The notes under the pieces: generated by a model | Told to the model about the DNA's origin: nothing | Databases searched by the model: none | The model's input: only the letters and a program-made list of their open reading frames with translations | Origin: Streptomyces sp. NRRL WC-3626 | GTDB taxonomy: Bacteria > Actinomycetota > Actinomycetes > Streptomycetales > Streptomycetaceae | DNA length: 31,009 nt | NCBI RefSeq assembly: GCF_000718785.1 | Contig: NZ_JOCA01000037.1 | Coordinates: 1-31,009, forward strand | Direction: 5' to 3' | In this document: piece by piece, positions 8,394-17,427 of the stretch | How the letters are laid out: each line of letters begins with the position of its first letter | How positions within the stretch are numbered: position 1 is the stretch's first letter | Made by a program: the position numbers and the translations under genes

Positions 8394-8455
8394 CGCCGTG
8401 CACCCGTGGGGTGCACGGCGGAGGCCGCCCCCGCGTGGCGCGGGGGCGGCCTCCG
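8394..8455. terminator. two back-to-back hairpins, bidirectional terminator
   Basis: Two perfect stems abut: 8394-8405 with 8409-8420 (12 bp, GTG loop), and 8419-8435 with 8439-8455 (17 bp, TGG loop). They share two bases, so only one can form completely at a time. They lie between the convergent kinase and ilvD genes and should stop transcripts from both sides. Confidence 0.85.
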
Positions 8456-8472
8456 TACGGTCCGGTGAGGGC

Positions 8473-10326
8473 TCAGCCCAGCTTGCTCACGTCACGCACC
8501 GCGCCCTTGTCCGCGCTCGTCGCCATCGCCGCGTACGCCTTCAGGGCCGCCGAGACCTTGCGCTCGCGGTTCTTCGGGGCGTACCGCCCGCCGAGGGCCT
8601 GCTCGCGGCGGGCCAGCTCGGCCTCGTCGACCAGCAGCTCGATCGAGCGGTTCGGGATGTCGATGCGGATGCGGTCGCCGTCCTCGACCAGGGCGATGAC
8701 GCCGCCGGAGGCCGCCTCCGGGGAGGCGTGGCCGATGGACAGGCCGGATGTGCCGCCGGAGAAGCGGCCGTCGGTGATCAGGGCGCAGGCCTTTCCGAGG
8801 CCGCGGCCCTTCAGGTACGAGGTCGGGTAGAGCATCTCCTGCATGCCGGGGCCGCCCTTGGGGCCCTCGTAGCGGATGACGACGACGTCACCCTCCTTGA
8901 CCCGCTGGGTGAGGATCTTCTCGACGGCCTCCTCCTGCGACTCGCAGACGACCGCCGGGCCCTCGAAGGTCCAGATGGACTCGTCGACGCCGGCCGTCTT
9001 CACGACGCAGCCGTCGACGGCGAGGTTGCCGCGCAGGACCGCCAGGCCGCCGTCCTTGGAGTACGCGTGCTCGGCGGAGCGGATGCAGCCGCCCTCGGCG
9101 TCCTCGTCCAGGGAGTCCCAGCGCTCGGACTGCGAGAAGGCCTCGGCGGAACGGACGCAGCCGGGGGCCGCGTGCCACAGCTCGACCGCCTCCTGCGAGG
9201 GGGAGCCGCCGCGCACGTCCCAGGTCTTCAGCCAGTCGGCCAGGGACGGGCTGTGGACGGAGTGGACGTCCTCGTTGAGCAGGCCGGCGCGGTGCAGTTC
9301 GCCGAGGAGGGCGGGGATGCCGCCCGCGCGGTGCACGTCCTCCATGTAGTACGTGCGGTCCTTGGCGACGTTGGGCGCGACCTTGGCCAGGCAGGGGACG
9401 CTGCGCGAGAGGGCGTCCATCTCGGCGAGGCCGTAGGAGACCTCCGCCTCCTGGGCGGCGGCCAGCAGGTGCAGGATCGTGTTGGTGGAGCCGCCCATCG
9501 CGATGTCGAGCGCCATGGCGTTCCCGAAGGCCGCGGGGGTGGCGATGTTGCGGGGCAGGACCGAGTCGTCGTCCTGCTCGTAGTAGCGGCGGGTCAGGTC
9601 GAGCACCGTGCGGGCGGCGTTCTCGTAGAGCGCCTTGCGGGCGGTGTGGGTGGCCAGGACCGAGCCGTTGCCGGGCAGGGAGAGGCCGATCGCCTCGGTC
9701 AGGCAGTTCATCGAGTTGGCGGTGAACATGCCGGAGCAGGAGCCGCAGGTGGGACAGGCGTTCTCCTCGATGCGGAGGATGTCCGCGTCGGAGATCTTGT
9801 CGTTGACCGCCTCCGACATCGCGTCGACGAGGTCCAGCGTGCGGACCGTGCCGTCGACCAGGGTGGCGCGGCCGGACTCCATCGGGCCGCCGGAGACGAA
9901 GACCGTGGGGATGTTCAGGCGGAGCGCGGCGTTGAGCATGCCCGGGGTGATCTTGTCGCAGTTGGAGATGCAGATCAGGGCGTCGGCGCAGTGCGCCTCG
10001 ACCATGTACTCCACGCTGTCCGCGATCAGGTCGCGGGAGGGCAGGGAGTACAGCATGCCGCCGTGGCCCATCGCGATGCCGTCGTCGACGGCGATGGTGT
10101 TGAACTCGCGCGGGATGCCGCCGGCCGCGGTGACCGCCTCGCTGACGATCCGGCCGACCGGGGCCAGGTGGGTGTGGCCGGGGACGAACTCGGTGAAACT
10201 GTTGGCGACCGCGATGATCGGCTTGCGGCCGATGTCCGCACCCGGTACACCGGAGGCGCGCATAAGGGCGCGGGCGCCCGCCATGTTGCGGCCGTGGGTG
10301 ACTGTGCGGGACCTCAGCTCGGGCAT
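8473..10326 (-). CDS. ilvD: dihydroxy-acid dehydratase
   Basis: Dehydrates 2,3-dihydroxy-acids to 2-keto acids in isoleucine, valine and pantothenate synthesis. The start at ATG 10326 has AAGGAG 9 nt upstream and gives 617 aa, the usual length; an upstream in-frame ATG at 10395 lacks both supports. Iron-sulfur and metal motifs are present: DDG (81-83), CISNCDK (Cys119/Cys123) and [11 protein letters not shown] (191-201), plus [20 protein letters not shown] near the C-terminus. The early segment [10 protein letters not shown] (42-51) matches the E. coli enzyme, which uses a [4Fe-4S] cluster, rather than the Cys-containing version of [2Fe-2S] enzymes; the cluster type is therefore inferred. TACGCT at 10364-10369 (minus strand) may be the -10. 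Confidence 0.96.
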   Translation of the reverse strand: MPELRSRTVTHGRNMAGARALMRASGVPGADIGRKPIIAVANSFTEFVPGHTHLAPVGRIVSEAVTAAGGIPREFNTIAVDDGIAMGHGGMLYSLPSRDLIADSVEYMVEAHCADALICISNCDKITPGMLNAALRLNIPTVFVSGGPMESGRATLVDGTVRTLDLVDAMSEAVNDKISDADILRIEENACPTCGSCSGMFTANSMNCLTEAIGLSLPGNGSVLATHTARKALYENAARTVLDLTRRYYEQDDDSVLPRNIATPAAFGNAMALDIAMGGSTNTILHLLAAAQEAEVSYGLAEMDALSRSVPCLAKVAPNVAKDRTYYMEDVHRAGGIPALLGELHRAGLLNEDVHSVHSPSLADWLKTWDVRGGSPSQEAVELWHAAPGCVRSAEAFSQSERWDSLDEDAEGGCIRSAEHAYSKDGGLAVLRGNLAVDGCVVKTAGVDESIWTFEGPAVVCESQEEAVEKILTQRVKEGDVVVIRYEGPKGGPGMQEMLYPTSYLKGRGLGKACALITDGRFSGGTSGLSIGHASPEAASGGVIALVEDGDRIRIDIPNRSIELLVDEAELARREQALGGRYAPKNRERKVSAALKAYAAMATSADKGAVRDVSKLG

Positions 10327-10439
10327 CGTCGCTCGCTCCTTCGGAGAGTAATGACTGTCGTCGAGCGTACGCCGGTCATCCATAGGGCGGGACAAGGTGT
10401 CCGGAATACGGGACGCATGTCTCAGCCGCCGAGGGTGGT

Positions 10440-11096
10440 TCAGGGGCCGGTGAGGTGCCTCTGCACCACGGGCGCCACTCGTCCGATGATCAGCTCGGGG
10501 TCCGCCGACGCCAGCGGCTCCACCTTGATCACGTAGCGGATCATCGCGATCCCGACCATCTGGGCGGCGGCGAGCTCCGCGCGGAGCTCGGCGTCCGGGG
10601 CGTCGAGCTGTCCGGCGATCCGGCGCAGCAGCTGACTGGCGACCAGACGGCGGAAGACACCGGCCGCGATCTCGTTGTTCACGGCGGAGCGGACGATCGC
10701 GAGCAGCGGGGCCCGGGTGACGGGGCTCTCCCAGAGACCGAAGATCATCCGTGTCATCCGCTCGCCCACCTCGTCGAGCGGTCCCTCGAGCACCGTGCTC
10801 CGCGCGGTGAGCACCGGCGCGAACGCGACCTCGACGGCGGCCTCGAACACCTGCTCCTTGGTGCCGAAGTAGTGGTGCACCAGCGCGGAGTCGACGCCCG
10901 CCGCCTTGGCGATGCCCCGGACGGACGTCTTCTCGTAGCCGCGCAGCGCGAACTCCTCACGCGCGGTGTCGAGGATGCGGTCCCGGGTGCCGGCCGATTC
11001 CGTACGGGGCGGGCGGCCGCGGCGGCGGGCCGTGCCGTTGCCCCGCGCGGGGGCGCCGGAGGCGTCCGGGCCGTCGCTCGCGGTGCGGCCGGTCAT
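10440..11096 (-). CDS. TetR-family transcriptional regulator
   Basis: The 218-aa regulator begins with a disordered Gly/Arg-rich N-terminus (about 30 residues, including RRRGRPPR, an AT-hook-like patch). A TetR helix-turn-helix follows ([28 protein letters not shown]). The C-terminal ligand-binding domain has no recognisable ligand signature. The ATG at 11096 overlaps the stop of the upstream isomerase-like gene by 4 nt (ATGA), so the two are co-translated. It ends 113 bp before ilvD starts, on the same strand. The target is unknown; its operon partner or ilvD are possibilities. Confidence 0.9.
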   Translation of the reverse strand: MTGRTASDGPDASGAPARGNGTARRRGRPPRTESAGTRDRILDTAREEFALRGYEKTSVRGIAKAAGVDSALVHHYFGTKEQVFEAAVEVAFAPVLTARSTVLEGPLDEVGERMTRMIFGLWESPVTRAPLLAIVRSAVNNEIAAGVFRRLVASQLLRRIAGQLDAPDAELRAELAAAQMVGIAMIRYVIKVEPLASADPELIIGRVAPVVQRHLTGP

Positions 11097-11926
11097 CCGC
11101 GCGGCACCTCGATCGCGGAGGAGGACAGGTGCAGGCGCGTGAACGCCAGCGCCTCGGCGAGGTCGGCCTCGCGCTCCGCGGCCGACATGGCCCGGCGGGT
11201 GTTGACCTCGATGACGACATGGCCGTCGAAGCCACGCGCGGCGAGCCCTTCCAGCACCTCGGCGCAGGGCTGGTCGCCGCGGCCCGGCACCAGGTGCTCG
11301 TCCTTGGCGGAGCCCTTGCCGTCGGCGAGGTGGATGTGGCCGAGGCGGTCGCCCATACGGTCGATCATGCCCAGGGCGTCGGTGCGGGCGGTCGAGGCGT
11401 GGCTGAGGTCGATCGTGAAGTGGCGGTAGTCCTCTTTGGTGACGTCCCAGTCGGGCGCGTACGCCAGCATCTCGCGGTCGCGGTAGCGCCAGGGGTACAT
11501 GTTCTCCACGGCGAACCGCACGTCCGTCTCGCCGGCCATCCGCCAGATGCCGTCCACGAACCCGCGGGCGTACTGCCGCTGCCAGCGGAAGGGGGGATGG
11601 ACGACGACCGTACCGGCGCCGAGCTTCTCCGCGGCGGCCTGGGCCCGCTGGAGCTTGGTCCACGGGTCGGTGGACCACACGCGCTGCGTGATGAGCAGGC
11701 AGGGCGCGTGGACGGCCAGGATGGGGATGTGGTGGTAGTCGCTGAGTCTGCGCAGCGCCTCGATGTCCTGGCTGACCGGGTCGGTCCACACCATGACCTC
11801 GACGCCGTCGTAGCCGAGGCGCGCGGCGATCTCGAAGGCCGTCGCCGTCGACTCCGGGTAGACGGAGGCCGTCGACAGGGCGACCTTCGCATCCGGGATG
11901 CGGACTACGTCCCTTGCTTCTGCCAC
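11093..11926 (-). CDS. sugar phosphate isomerase/epimerase-like TIM-barrel protein
   Basis: The 277-aa protein of the xylose-isomerase-like/AP-endonuclease-2 superfamily shows TIM-barrel strands ending in metal-ligand candidates: [35 protein letters not shown] and HVVIEVNTR. The metal ligands are conserved, so it is likely an active isomerase or epimerase, but the substrate is unknown. The start is GTG 11926, and TAACCT ends 7 nt upstream, so the mRNA is probably leaderless. It overlaps a TetR gene by 4 nt. Confidence 0.87.
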   Translation of the reverse strand: MAEARDVVRIPDAKVALSTASVYPESTATAFEIAARLGYDGVEVMVWTDPVSQDIEALRRLSDYHHIPILAVHAPCLLITQRVWSTDPWTKLQRAQAAAEKLGAGTVVVHPPFRWQRQYARGFVDGIWRMAGETDVRFAVENMYPWRYRDREMLAYAPDWDVTKEDYRHFTIDLSHASTARTDALGMIDRMGDRLGHIHLADGKGSAKDEHLVPGRGDQPCAEVLEGLAARGFDGHVVIEVNTRRAMSAAEREADLAEALAFTRLHLSSSAIEVPRG

Positions 11927-12027
11927 GAGCCTCAGGTTACGGGGTGGGGTCGGGTGGGTGCGGGGTGAGTGTTCGCCGTTGTGGTGTTTGCCATAGGGGC
12001 GGAGCCGTCTGCCGGAGGACCGGACCG

Positions 12028-12960
12028 CTACCCCTGGCCCATGTGATCCAGTCTGCGCAGGATGACGCCCTCCCGGAGGGCCCAGGGGCAGACCTCCAGG
12101 CGTTCCACGCCGAAGAGGTCCATGGCGCCCTCCGCGACCAGCGCGCCGGCCACCAGCTGGCCCGCGCGGCCGTCGGAGACGCCGGGCAGTTCGGCGCGCT
12201 CGGCGGTGGTCATGGCGGCGAGCCTCGGAACCCAGGCCTCCAGGGACTCCCGTTTCAGTTCGCGCTGGACGTACAGGCCCTCGGCGGAGCCGGGGGCGCC
12301 GGCGATACGGGCGAGCTGCCGGAAGGTCTTGGAGGTGGCCACCACATGGTCGGGGGCGCCCAGGCGGCTGAAGTCCCCGACCGTACGGGCTATCTCGGTG
12401 CGGACCTGGCGGCGCAGCGCGCGTACGTCGTCCGGCTCGGGCGGATCACCGGGCAGCCGCGCGGCGGTGAGGCGGCCGGCGCCGAGCGGCAGGGACACCG
12501 TGGCGTCGGGTTCCTCGTCCATGCCGTAGGCGATCTCCAGGGAGCCGCCGCCGATGTCGATGACGAGGAGCTTCCCGGCCGACCAGCCGAACCAGCGGCG
12601 GGCGGCGAGGAAGGTGAGCCGGGCCTCCTCGTCGCCGCTGAGCACCTGCAGCTCGACCCCGGTCTCCTCGCGCACACGCGTGAGCACGTCGTCGGCGTTG
12701 CCGGCGTCGCGGACCGCGGAGGTCGCGAACGGCAGCAGTTCCTCGACGCCCTTGTCCTCGGCGGCCTGGAGCGCCTCATGGATGATCGAGATCAGCCGGT
12801 CGACCCCGTCGGGGCCGATGGCTCCGTCGTCGTCGAGGAGCTGGGCGAGGCGCAGATCCGCCTTGTGCGAGTGGGCGGGCAGCGGGCGGGCGCCGGGGTG
12901 CGCGTCCACCACCAGCAGATGCACCGTGTTCGAACCCACGTCGAGGACACCGAGTCTCAT
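12028..12960 (-). CDS. ppx: Ppx/GppA-family exopolyphosphatase
   Basis: The 310-aa actin-fold phosphatase starts with the phosphate-binding strand [14 protein letters not shown]. It later carries [12 protein letters not shown], the second nucleotide/phosphate loop, so both loops of the ASKHA fold are intact. Family members hydrolyse polyphosphate or pppGpp. This short form lacks the C-terminal HD-like domain of E. coli Ppx, as is usual in actinobacteria, and which substrate it prefers cannot be read. The ATG at 12960 has TAGCAT ending 8 nt upstream and no ribosome-binding site, so it may be leaderless. It is divergent from the cysteine-rich protein gene. Confidence 0.92.
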   Translation of the reverse strand: MRLGVLDVGSNTVHLLVVDAHPGARPLPAHSHKADLRLAQLLDDDGAIGPDGVDRLISIIHEALQAAEDKGVEELLPFATSAVRDAGNADDVLTRVREETGVELQVLSGDEEARLTFLAARRWFGWSAGKLLVIDIGGGSLEIAYGMDEEPDATVSLPLGAGRLTAARLPGDPPEPDDVRALRRQVRTEIARTVGDFSRLGAPDHVVATSKTFRQLARIAGAPGSAEGLYVQRELKRESLEAWVPRLAAMTTAERAELPGVSDGRAGQLVAGALVAEGAMDLFGVERLEVCPWALREGVILRRLDHMGQG

Positions 12961-13057
12961 GTACGGAAATGCTATTGCCCGCCGCGCGGTGTGATGCCCT
13001 TTTTCCCGGTGGTCGAGCCGGTGCCGGGCTCGGGGGCGGGCGACTTACCCTGGACGG

Positions 13058-13930
13058 GTGCCAAAGACGAAAAAGGCGAAGGACGAAAAGACGGACAAGC
13101 GGCCCAAGAAGGACAAGAAGGCCGGACCGGCCGAGGGTTCTTCGCGCCCGACAGCCCCGAGGACGCCGGGAAAGGCGCCGGTGGACGACGAGCAGGGCCT
13201 CGACTTCGCCCGCGCGTGGGTGGAGTTTCCCGATCCGGCGGACGACGAGCAGGTCTTCCGCTGCGATCTGACCTGGCTGACCTCCCGCTGGACCTGCATC
13301 TTCGGCAGCGGCTGCCAGGGCATCCAGGCGGGCCGCGCGGACGACGGCTGCTGCACCCTGGGCGCCCACTTCTCGGACGAGGACGACGAGAAGCGGGTCG
13401 CCGAGCATGTGGCGAGGCTCACGCCGGACATCTGGCAGCACCACGCGGAGGGCACGCGGAACGGCTGGGTCTCCACGGACGAGGACGGTGACCGTCAGAC
13501 CCGCCCGTTCGAGGGCTCGTGCATCTTCCAGAACCGGCCCGGCTTCGCGGGCGGCATGGGCTGCTCGCTGCACATCCTCGCCCTCAAGGAGGGCCGGGAG
13601 CCGCTGGAGACCAAGCCGGACGTGTGCTGGCAGCTGCCGGTGCGGCGGACGTACGACTGGATCGACCGCCCCGACGACACACGCGTGCTGCAGGTGTCGA
13701 TCGGTGAGTACGACCGCCGGGGCTGGGGCCCCGGCGGCCACGACCTGCACTGGTGGTGCACGTCGGCCACCTCGGCGCACGGCGCCGGTGATCCGGTGTA
13801 CGTCTCCTACCGCGCGGAGCTGACCGAACTGATGGGCAAGGCGGGCTACGACCGCCTCACCGAACTGTGCGAAGCCCGCCTGGCCTCCCAGCTCCCCCTC
13901 CTGGCCCCACACCCGGCGGACCCCACCTGA
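13058..13930 (+). CDS. cysteine-rich protein with lysine-rich N-terminus, function unknown
   Basis: The 290-aa protein starts with about 22 residues of Lys/Asp/Glu low-complexity sequence ([19 protein letters not shown]) and then a disordered Pro/Thr stretch. The folded part begins near residue 46 and has ten cysteines. Their spacing (C69, C80, C86, C98-C99, C155, C169, C190, C234, C271) resembles YkgJ-type CxxCxxCC metal-binding proteins in having a CC pair and clustered Cys, but I cannot assign it to a named family. A zinc- or iron-binding role is plausible. GTG 13058 is preceded by TACCCT ending 6 nt upstream, pointing to a leaderless mRNA. It has no signal peptide. Confidence 0.82.
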   Translation: MPKTKKAKDEKTDKRPKKDKKAGPAEGSSRPTAPRTPGKAPVDDEQGLDFARAWVEFPDPADDEQVFRCDLTWLTSRWTCIFGSGCQGIQAGRADDGCCTLGAHFSDEDDEKRVAEHVARLTPDIWQHHAEGTRNGWVSTDEDGDRQTRPFEGSCIFQNRPGFAGGMGCSLHILALKEGREPLETKPDVCWQLPVRRTYDWIDRPDDTRVLQVSIGEYDRRGWGPGGHDLHWWCTSATSAHGAGDPVYVSYRAELTELMGKAGYDRLTELCEARLASQLPLLAPHPADPT

Positions 13931-13979
13931 CGCGCCCCTGAAGGGGCGCGGGGCTGTGCCGATACGCGGCTCCGCCGCG
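13931..13979. terminator. terminator and second hairpin between convergent genes
   Basis: A 9-bp perfect stem (13931-13939 with 13942-13950) begins right at the stop of the upstream gene, and a 6-bp stem (13965-13970 with 13974-13979) follows. The block resembles, from memory, a hairpin-rich sequence repeated at many Streptomyces gene ends. It separates the convergent genes ending at 13930 and 14036. Confidence 0.65.
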
Positions 13980-14035
13980 CGGGCGCTGACCGGGGCCCGG
14001 AGGCGGAGCCCCCGGAACGGGACCGGGAAGGGGCG

Positions 14036-15751
14036 TCAGGGCGTGGGCGGAGGCGACGGCTCGTCGGGGACGGGCGGTGGCACCGGGTCCTCCGGGTCGG
14101 TGGGATCCGGGGCCGAGGAGGTCGGCGGGTCACTCGGTGCGGGTTCCGAGGGCCCGGAGGGTGTGGGCGTGGGTGTCGGCTCCGGATCCGGCGACGACGC
14201 GGGAGGAGGCCCGCTCGGCGTACCGGGGTGGCCGGAGGGTGACCCGCCGGTCGGCGCGGAGGGGACGGGACCGTGGCCCCCGATGGTCACCGCCGCCCCG
14301 GAGGGCGCGATCGTCACGGTCGCCGTCCAGCGGCCCGACGGCTCGCGGAGCTGGTCGACGTACACCCTGACCGTCACCGACTCGCCGGGCGCGAGTGATC
14401 CCGACCAGCGGCTCGCGTAGAGCCAGGACGCTCCCGTCGACAGGGACCAGCGGACCGGCCGGGCGCCCGTCGCTGTCAGGGTGATCAGCGTGGTGTCGCC
14501 GCTGTGGTCGGCCGTGACGCCCATCGCGGCGGTGCCCTCGCGCCCGGCTCCGGCGACGCCGACGACCTCCACGGACACGTCCGGGTCCCCGGAGGCACCG
14601 AATCCGGTCCCGGGCCGCGTGCTCGCGTTGCCCGCGTTCTCGTAGCCGCCCGGTCCCTCGCCGTCGAGGTCGACGGGTCCGCCGCCCTCCCGCGCGGAGG
14701 CCGAACGGCCGTCCTGGGCCTCGCCGACGGGGGTGCCGCGGTAGGCGGCCCACAGCGCGAGCACCGGTGCGGCGAGGACGGTGGCGACGACCGTCGTCGT
14801 CACGGCACGCGTGCGCATGCGGTTCCTGCGGGCGACACGGTCCTTGGCGTCCATCGGGAAGCCGCGCCGGTCGAAGCGGGGCGCGGCGCCGCGCGCGCGT
14901 GACGGGTGCGCCATGGCGGCGTGCAGGGCCGCGCCGGGTGCCTGGAGGACGGGCAGCGCGGCCGGGGTGACGCTGGTGCCGGGCCAGCGGCCGGGGACGG
15001 CCCGCTCGGCGGTACGGCGGCAGCGCGGGCAGTCGTCGACGTGCCGGACGAGTTCCCGGCGCAGGGTCGCGCTGAGGACGAGCCGTCGGTCGCCGGTGAG
15101 GTGCGCCACTCCCGGGCAGGCGCCGGTCTCGACGACGGCGAGCGCCGCGCGGGTGCGTTCCACCTCGCAGGCCGCGGCGGCGAGCAGCTCACGCGCGGCA
15201 ATCGGCTGCATGCCGAGCACGGAGGCCACCTCGTGGGCGGCGAGCCGGTGGCGGACGGCGAGTTCGAGCGCCTCGCGCTGCTCGGGGGTGGTGCCGGCGG
15301 CCTCCGGCCAGGCCAGCTCGCCCAGTTCGCGGCGGCGCCGCTCCAGGACGTCGTCGCAGACGGCCGGGGCCGGCACGGTCCTGGCCGGTCGCCCGCGGCC
15401 CGCGCGGCCCACCGCGTGGGTGGCCTGCCGTCGCCGGCGGGCCTCCGCGAGCTCGCGCAGACACGCCCAGCGGGCCAGGGCGTAGAGCCAGGCCCTGCGG
15501 CCGCCCAGTTCCTCGGGGACGTGCCGCCCGCGGCGCTCCGCGAGGGTGAGGACGTCGGCCAGGGCGGCGGTCGCCGCGTCGTGGTCGCAGAGCACGGACA
15601 GGCAGTACGTGAACAGGCCGTCCAGATGGGGCTCGTACCGGGCGGCCGGCCACTGCGCCAGCGTGCGCGCGGCCCCGCGGTCGCGCACTTCCCGGTGCGT
15701 CCGGTGGGTTCCGGTCGTGCGGGTCGAGGTGTCCGGGCCGCTGCTCGTCAT
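14036..15751 (-). CDS. fusion: sigma-like region, anti-sigma zinc finger, TM, BACON-like domain
   Basis: The 571-aa protein has an N-terminal half resembling an ECF sigma-factor scaffold (two helical blocks at about 40-110 and 140-210, with an HTH-like stretch AAHEVASVLGMQPIAARELLAAA). This is followed by the anti-sigma zinc-finger signature HVDDCPRC (H237-x3-C241-x2-C244). One membrane segment follows at about 317-336. The outside part has a BACON-like beta domain (RWSLSTGASWLYASRWSG...VTIAPSG) and ends in a Pro/Ser/Thr-rich tail of about 60 residues, likely wall-spanning. I start it at ATG 15751, preceded by TACGGT 6 nt upstream. The sigma part may be degenerate; whether it binds RNA polymerase is unknown. 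Confidence 0.82.
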   Translation of the reverse strand: MTSSGPDTSTRTTGTHRTHREVRDRGAARTLAQWPAARYEPHLDGLFTYCLSVLCDHDAATAALADVLTLAERRGRHVPEELGGRRAWLYALARWACLRELAEARRRRQATHAVGRAGRGRPARTVPAPAVCDDVLERRRRELGELAWPEAAGTTPEQREALELAVRHRLAAHEVASVLGMQPIAARELLAAAACEVERTRAALAVVETGACPGVAHLTGDRRLVLSATLRRELVRHVDDCPRCRRTAERAVPGRWPGTSVTPAALPVLQAPGAALHAAMAHPSRARGAAPRFDRRGFPMDAKDRVARRNRMRTRAVTTTVVATVLAAPVLALWAAYRGTPVGEAQDGRSASAREGGGPVDLDGEGPGGYENAGNASTRPGTGFGASGDPDVSVEVVGVAGAGREGTAAMGVTADHSGDTTLITLTATGARPVRWSLSTGASWLYASRWSGSLAPGESVTVRVYVDQLREPSGRWTATVTIAPSGAAVTIGGHGPVPSAPTGGSPSGHPGTPSGPPPASSPDPEPTPTPTPSGPSEPAPSDPPTSSAPDPTDPEDPVPPPVPDEPSPPPTP

Positions 15752-15948
15752 CCGGCGACCGTAGGGGGCGCGGGGCGGCACCCACCGGAGCGAGGCGCGC
15801 TTTTAATCCGTACGGGTGAAACGATCCCTCTATCGGGGAACAGGAACCTTTCGCTGCCCTGTGAGCTGCCCTCTCCCCACGGCCGCCGACCCGGACCGGG
15901 CGAGGGTGCGCACGTCCCGTTGTCAGTGGGTGCCGTTACCTTTTGCGC

Positions 15949-17358
15949 ATGGCTGCCCGTACCAAGAGCTCCAAGGACCGACCGTCCTACCGCTGCACCG
16001 AGTGCGGCTGGCAGACGGCCAAATGGCTCGGTCGCTGCCCCGAGTGCCAGGCCTGGGGGACGATCGAGGAGTACGGCACGCCCGCGGTGCGTACGACGAC
16101 GCCCGGGCGGGTCACCACCTCCGCCCTGCCCATCGGCCAGGTCGACGGCCGTCAGGCCACCGCCCGTTCCACGGGTGTGCCCGAGCTGGACCGGGTGCTC
16201 GGCGGCGGGCTGGTGCCCGGCGCGGTGGTGCTGGTCGCGGGCGAGCCGGGTGTCGGCAAGTCCACGCTGCTGCTGGACGTGGCGGCCAAGGCGGCGAGCG
16301 ACGAGCACCGCACGCTGTATGTGACCGGGGAGGAGTCCGCGAGCCAGGTCCGGCTGCGCGCCGACCGTATCCACGCCATCGACGACCATCTGTATCTCGC
16401 CGCCGAGACGGATCTGTCCGCCGTCCTCGGTCACTTGGACGCGGTGAAGCCGTCCCTGCTGATCATGGACTCGGTGCAGACGGTGGCGTCCCCGGAGATC
16501 GACGGCGCCCCGGGCGGCATGGCGCAGGTCCGCGAGGTGGCCGGCGCCCTGATCCGGGCCTCCAAGGAGCGCGGGATGTCCACCCTCCTGGTGGGCCATG
16601 TCACCAAGGACGGCGCCATCGCCGGTCCGCGCCTGCTGGAGCACCTGGTGGACGTCGTCCTGCACTTCGAGGGCGACCGGCACGCCCGCCTGCGCCTGGT
16701 GCGCGGCGTCAAGAACCGCTACGGCACGACGGACGAGGTGGGCTGCTTCGAACTGCACGACGAGGGCATCACGGGCCTCGCGGACCCGAGCGGACTCTTC
16801 CTCACCCGCCGTGCCGAACCGGTCCCGGGGACCTGTCTGACCGTCACCCTCGAGGGCCGCCGCCCCCTGGTCGCCGAAGTGCAGGCGCTCACGGTCGACT
16901 CGCAGATCCCCTCCCCCCGGCGCACCACGTCCGGCCTGGAGACGTCACGCGTGTCGATGATGCTGGCGGTGCTGGAACAGCGCGGCCGGATCAGCGCCTT
17001 GGGCAAACGGGACATCTACTCCGCGACGGTCGGCGGGGTGAAGCTCTCCGAGCCGGCCGCCGATCTGGCCGTGGCGCTCGCGCTGGCGTCCGCGGCGAGC
17101 GACACCCCGCTGCCGAAGAACCTCGTCGCGATCGGCGAGGTGGGTCTCGCCGGCGAGGTGAGACGGGTCACGGGCGTCCAGCGCAGGCTCGCCGAGGCGC
17201 ACCGTCTGGGCTTCACGCACGCCCTGGTGCCGGGCGATCCGGGCAAGGTCCCGCCGGGCATGAAGGTGCTGGAAGTGGCGGACATAGGGGACGCGCTGCG
17301 GGTCCTCCCGCGCTCCCGTCGCCGAGACGCCCCACGGGACGAGGAGGACCGCCGGTAG
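15949..17358 (+). CDS. radA: DNA repair protein RadA
   Basis: A branch-migration ATPase in recombination repair. The 469-aa protein has all three parts: an N-terminal zinc finger (Cys16, 19, 30, 33), a RecA-like core with Walker A GEPGVGKST (98-106) and the RadA-specific KNRYGTT loop, and a C-terminal Lon-like domain (QRGRISALGKRDIYSATVGGVKL onwards). I start at ATG 15949, six nt after TACCTT, which suggests a leaderless mRNA. The TTG at 15943 lies inside the promoter spacer and is rejected. disA follows 69 bp on. In other bacteria radA and disA are linked, and RadA is reported to modulate c-di-AMP synthesis. Confidence 0.95.
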   Translation: MAARTKSSKDRPSYRCTECGWQTAKWLGRCPECQAWGTIEEYGTPAVRTTTPGRVTTSALPIGQVDGRQATARSTGVPELDRVLGGGLVPGAVVLVAGEPGVGKSTLLLDVAAKAASDEHRTLYVTGEESASQVRLRADRIHAIDDHLYLAAETDLSAVLGHLDAVKPSLLIMDSVQTVASPEIDGAPGGMAQVREVAGALIRASKERGMSTLLVGHVTKDGAIAGPRLLEHLVDVVLHFEGDRHARLRLVRGVKNRYGTTDEVGCFELHDEGITGLADPSGLFLTRRAEPVPGTCLTVTLEGRRPLVAEVQALTVDSQIPSPRRTTSGLETSRVSMMLAVLEQRGRISALGKRDIYSATVGGVKLSEPAADLAVALALASAASDTPLPKNLVAIGEVGLAGEVRRVTGVQRRLAEAHRLGFTHALVPGDPGKVPPGMKVLEVADIGDALRVLPRSRRRDAPRDEEDRR

Positions 17359-17427
17359 ACTTTGCCCAGGTCTCGCCCGTCCGTACGAACCGCGGGGGCG
17401 CCCAGAACCTGCGACCGGAGGAGTGCA

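Noticed and set aside
10327..10395. Upstream start for ilvD at 10395
   Set aside because: The extension lacks a ribosome-binding site, while ATG 10326 has AAGGAG and gives the family length.
8002..10536. 844-codon plus-strand frame opposite ilvD
   Set aside because: Shadow of ilvD; low-complexity Ala/Gly/Val composition and no domain.
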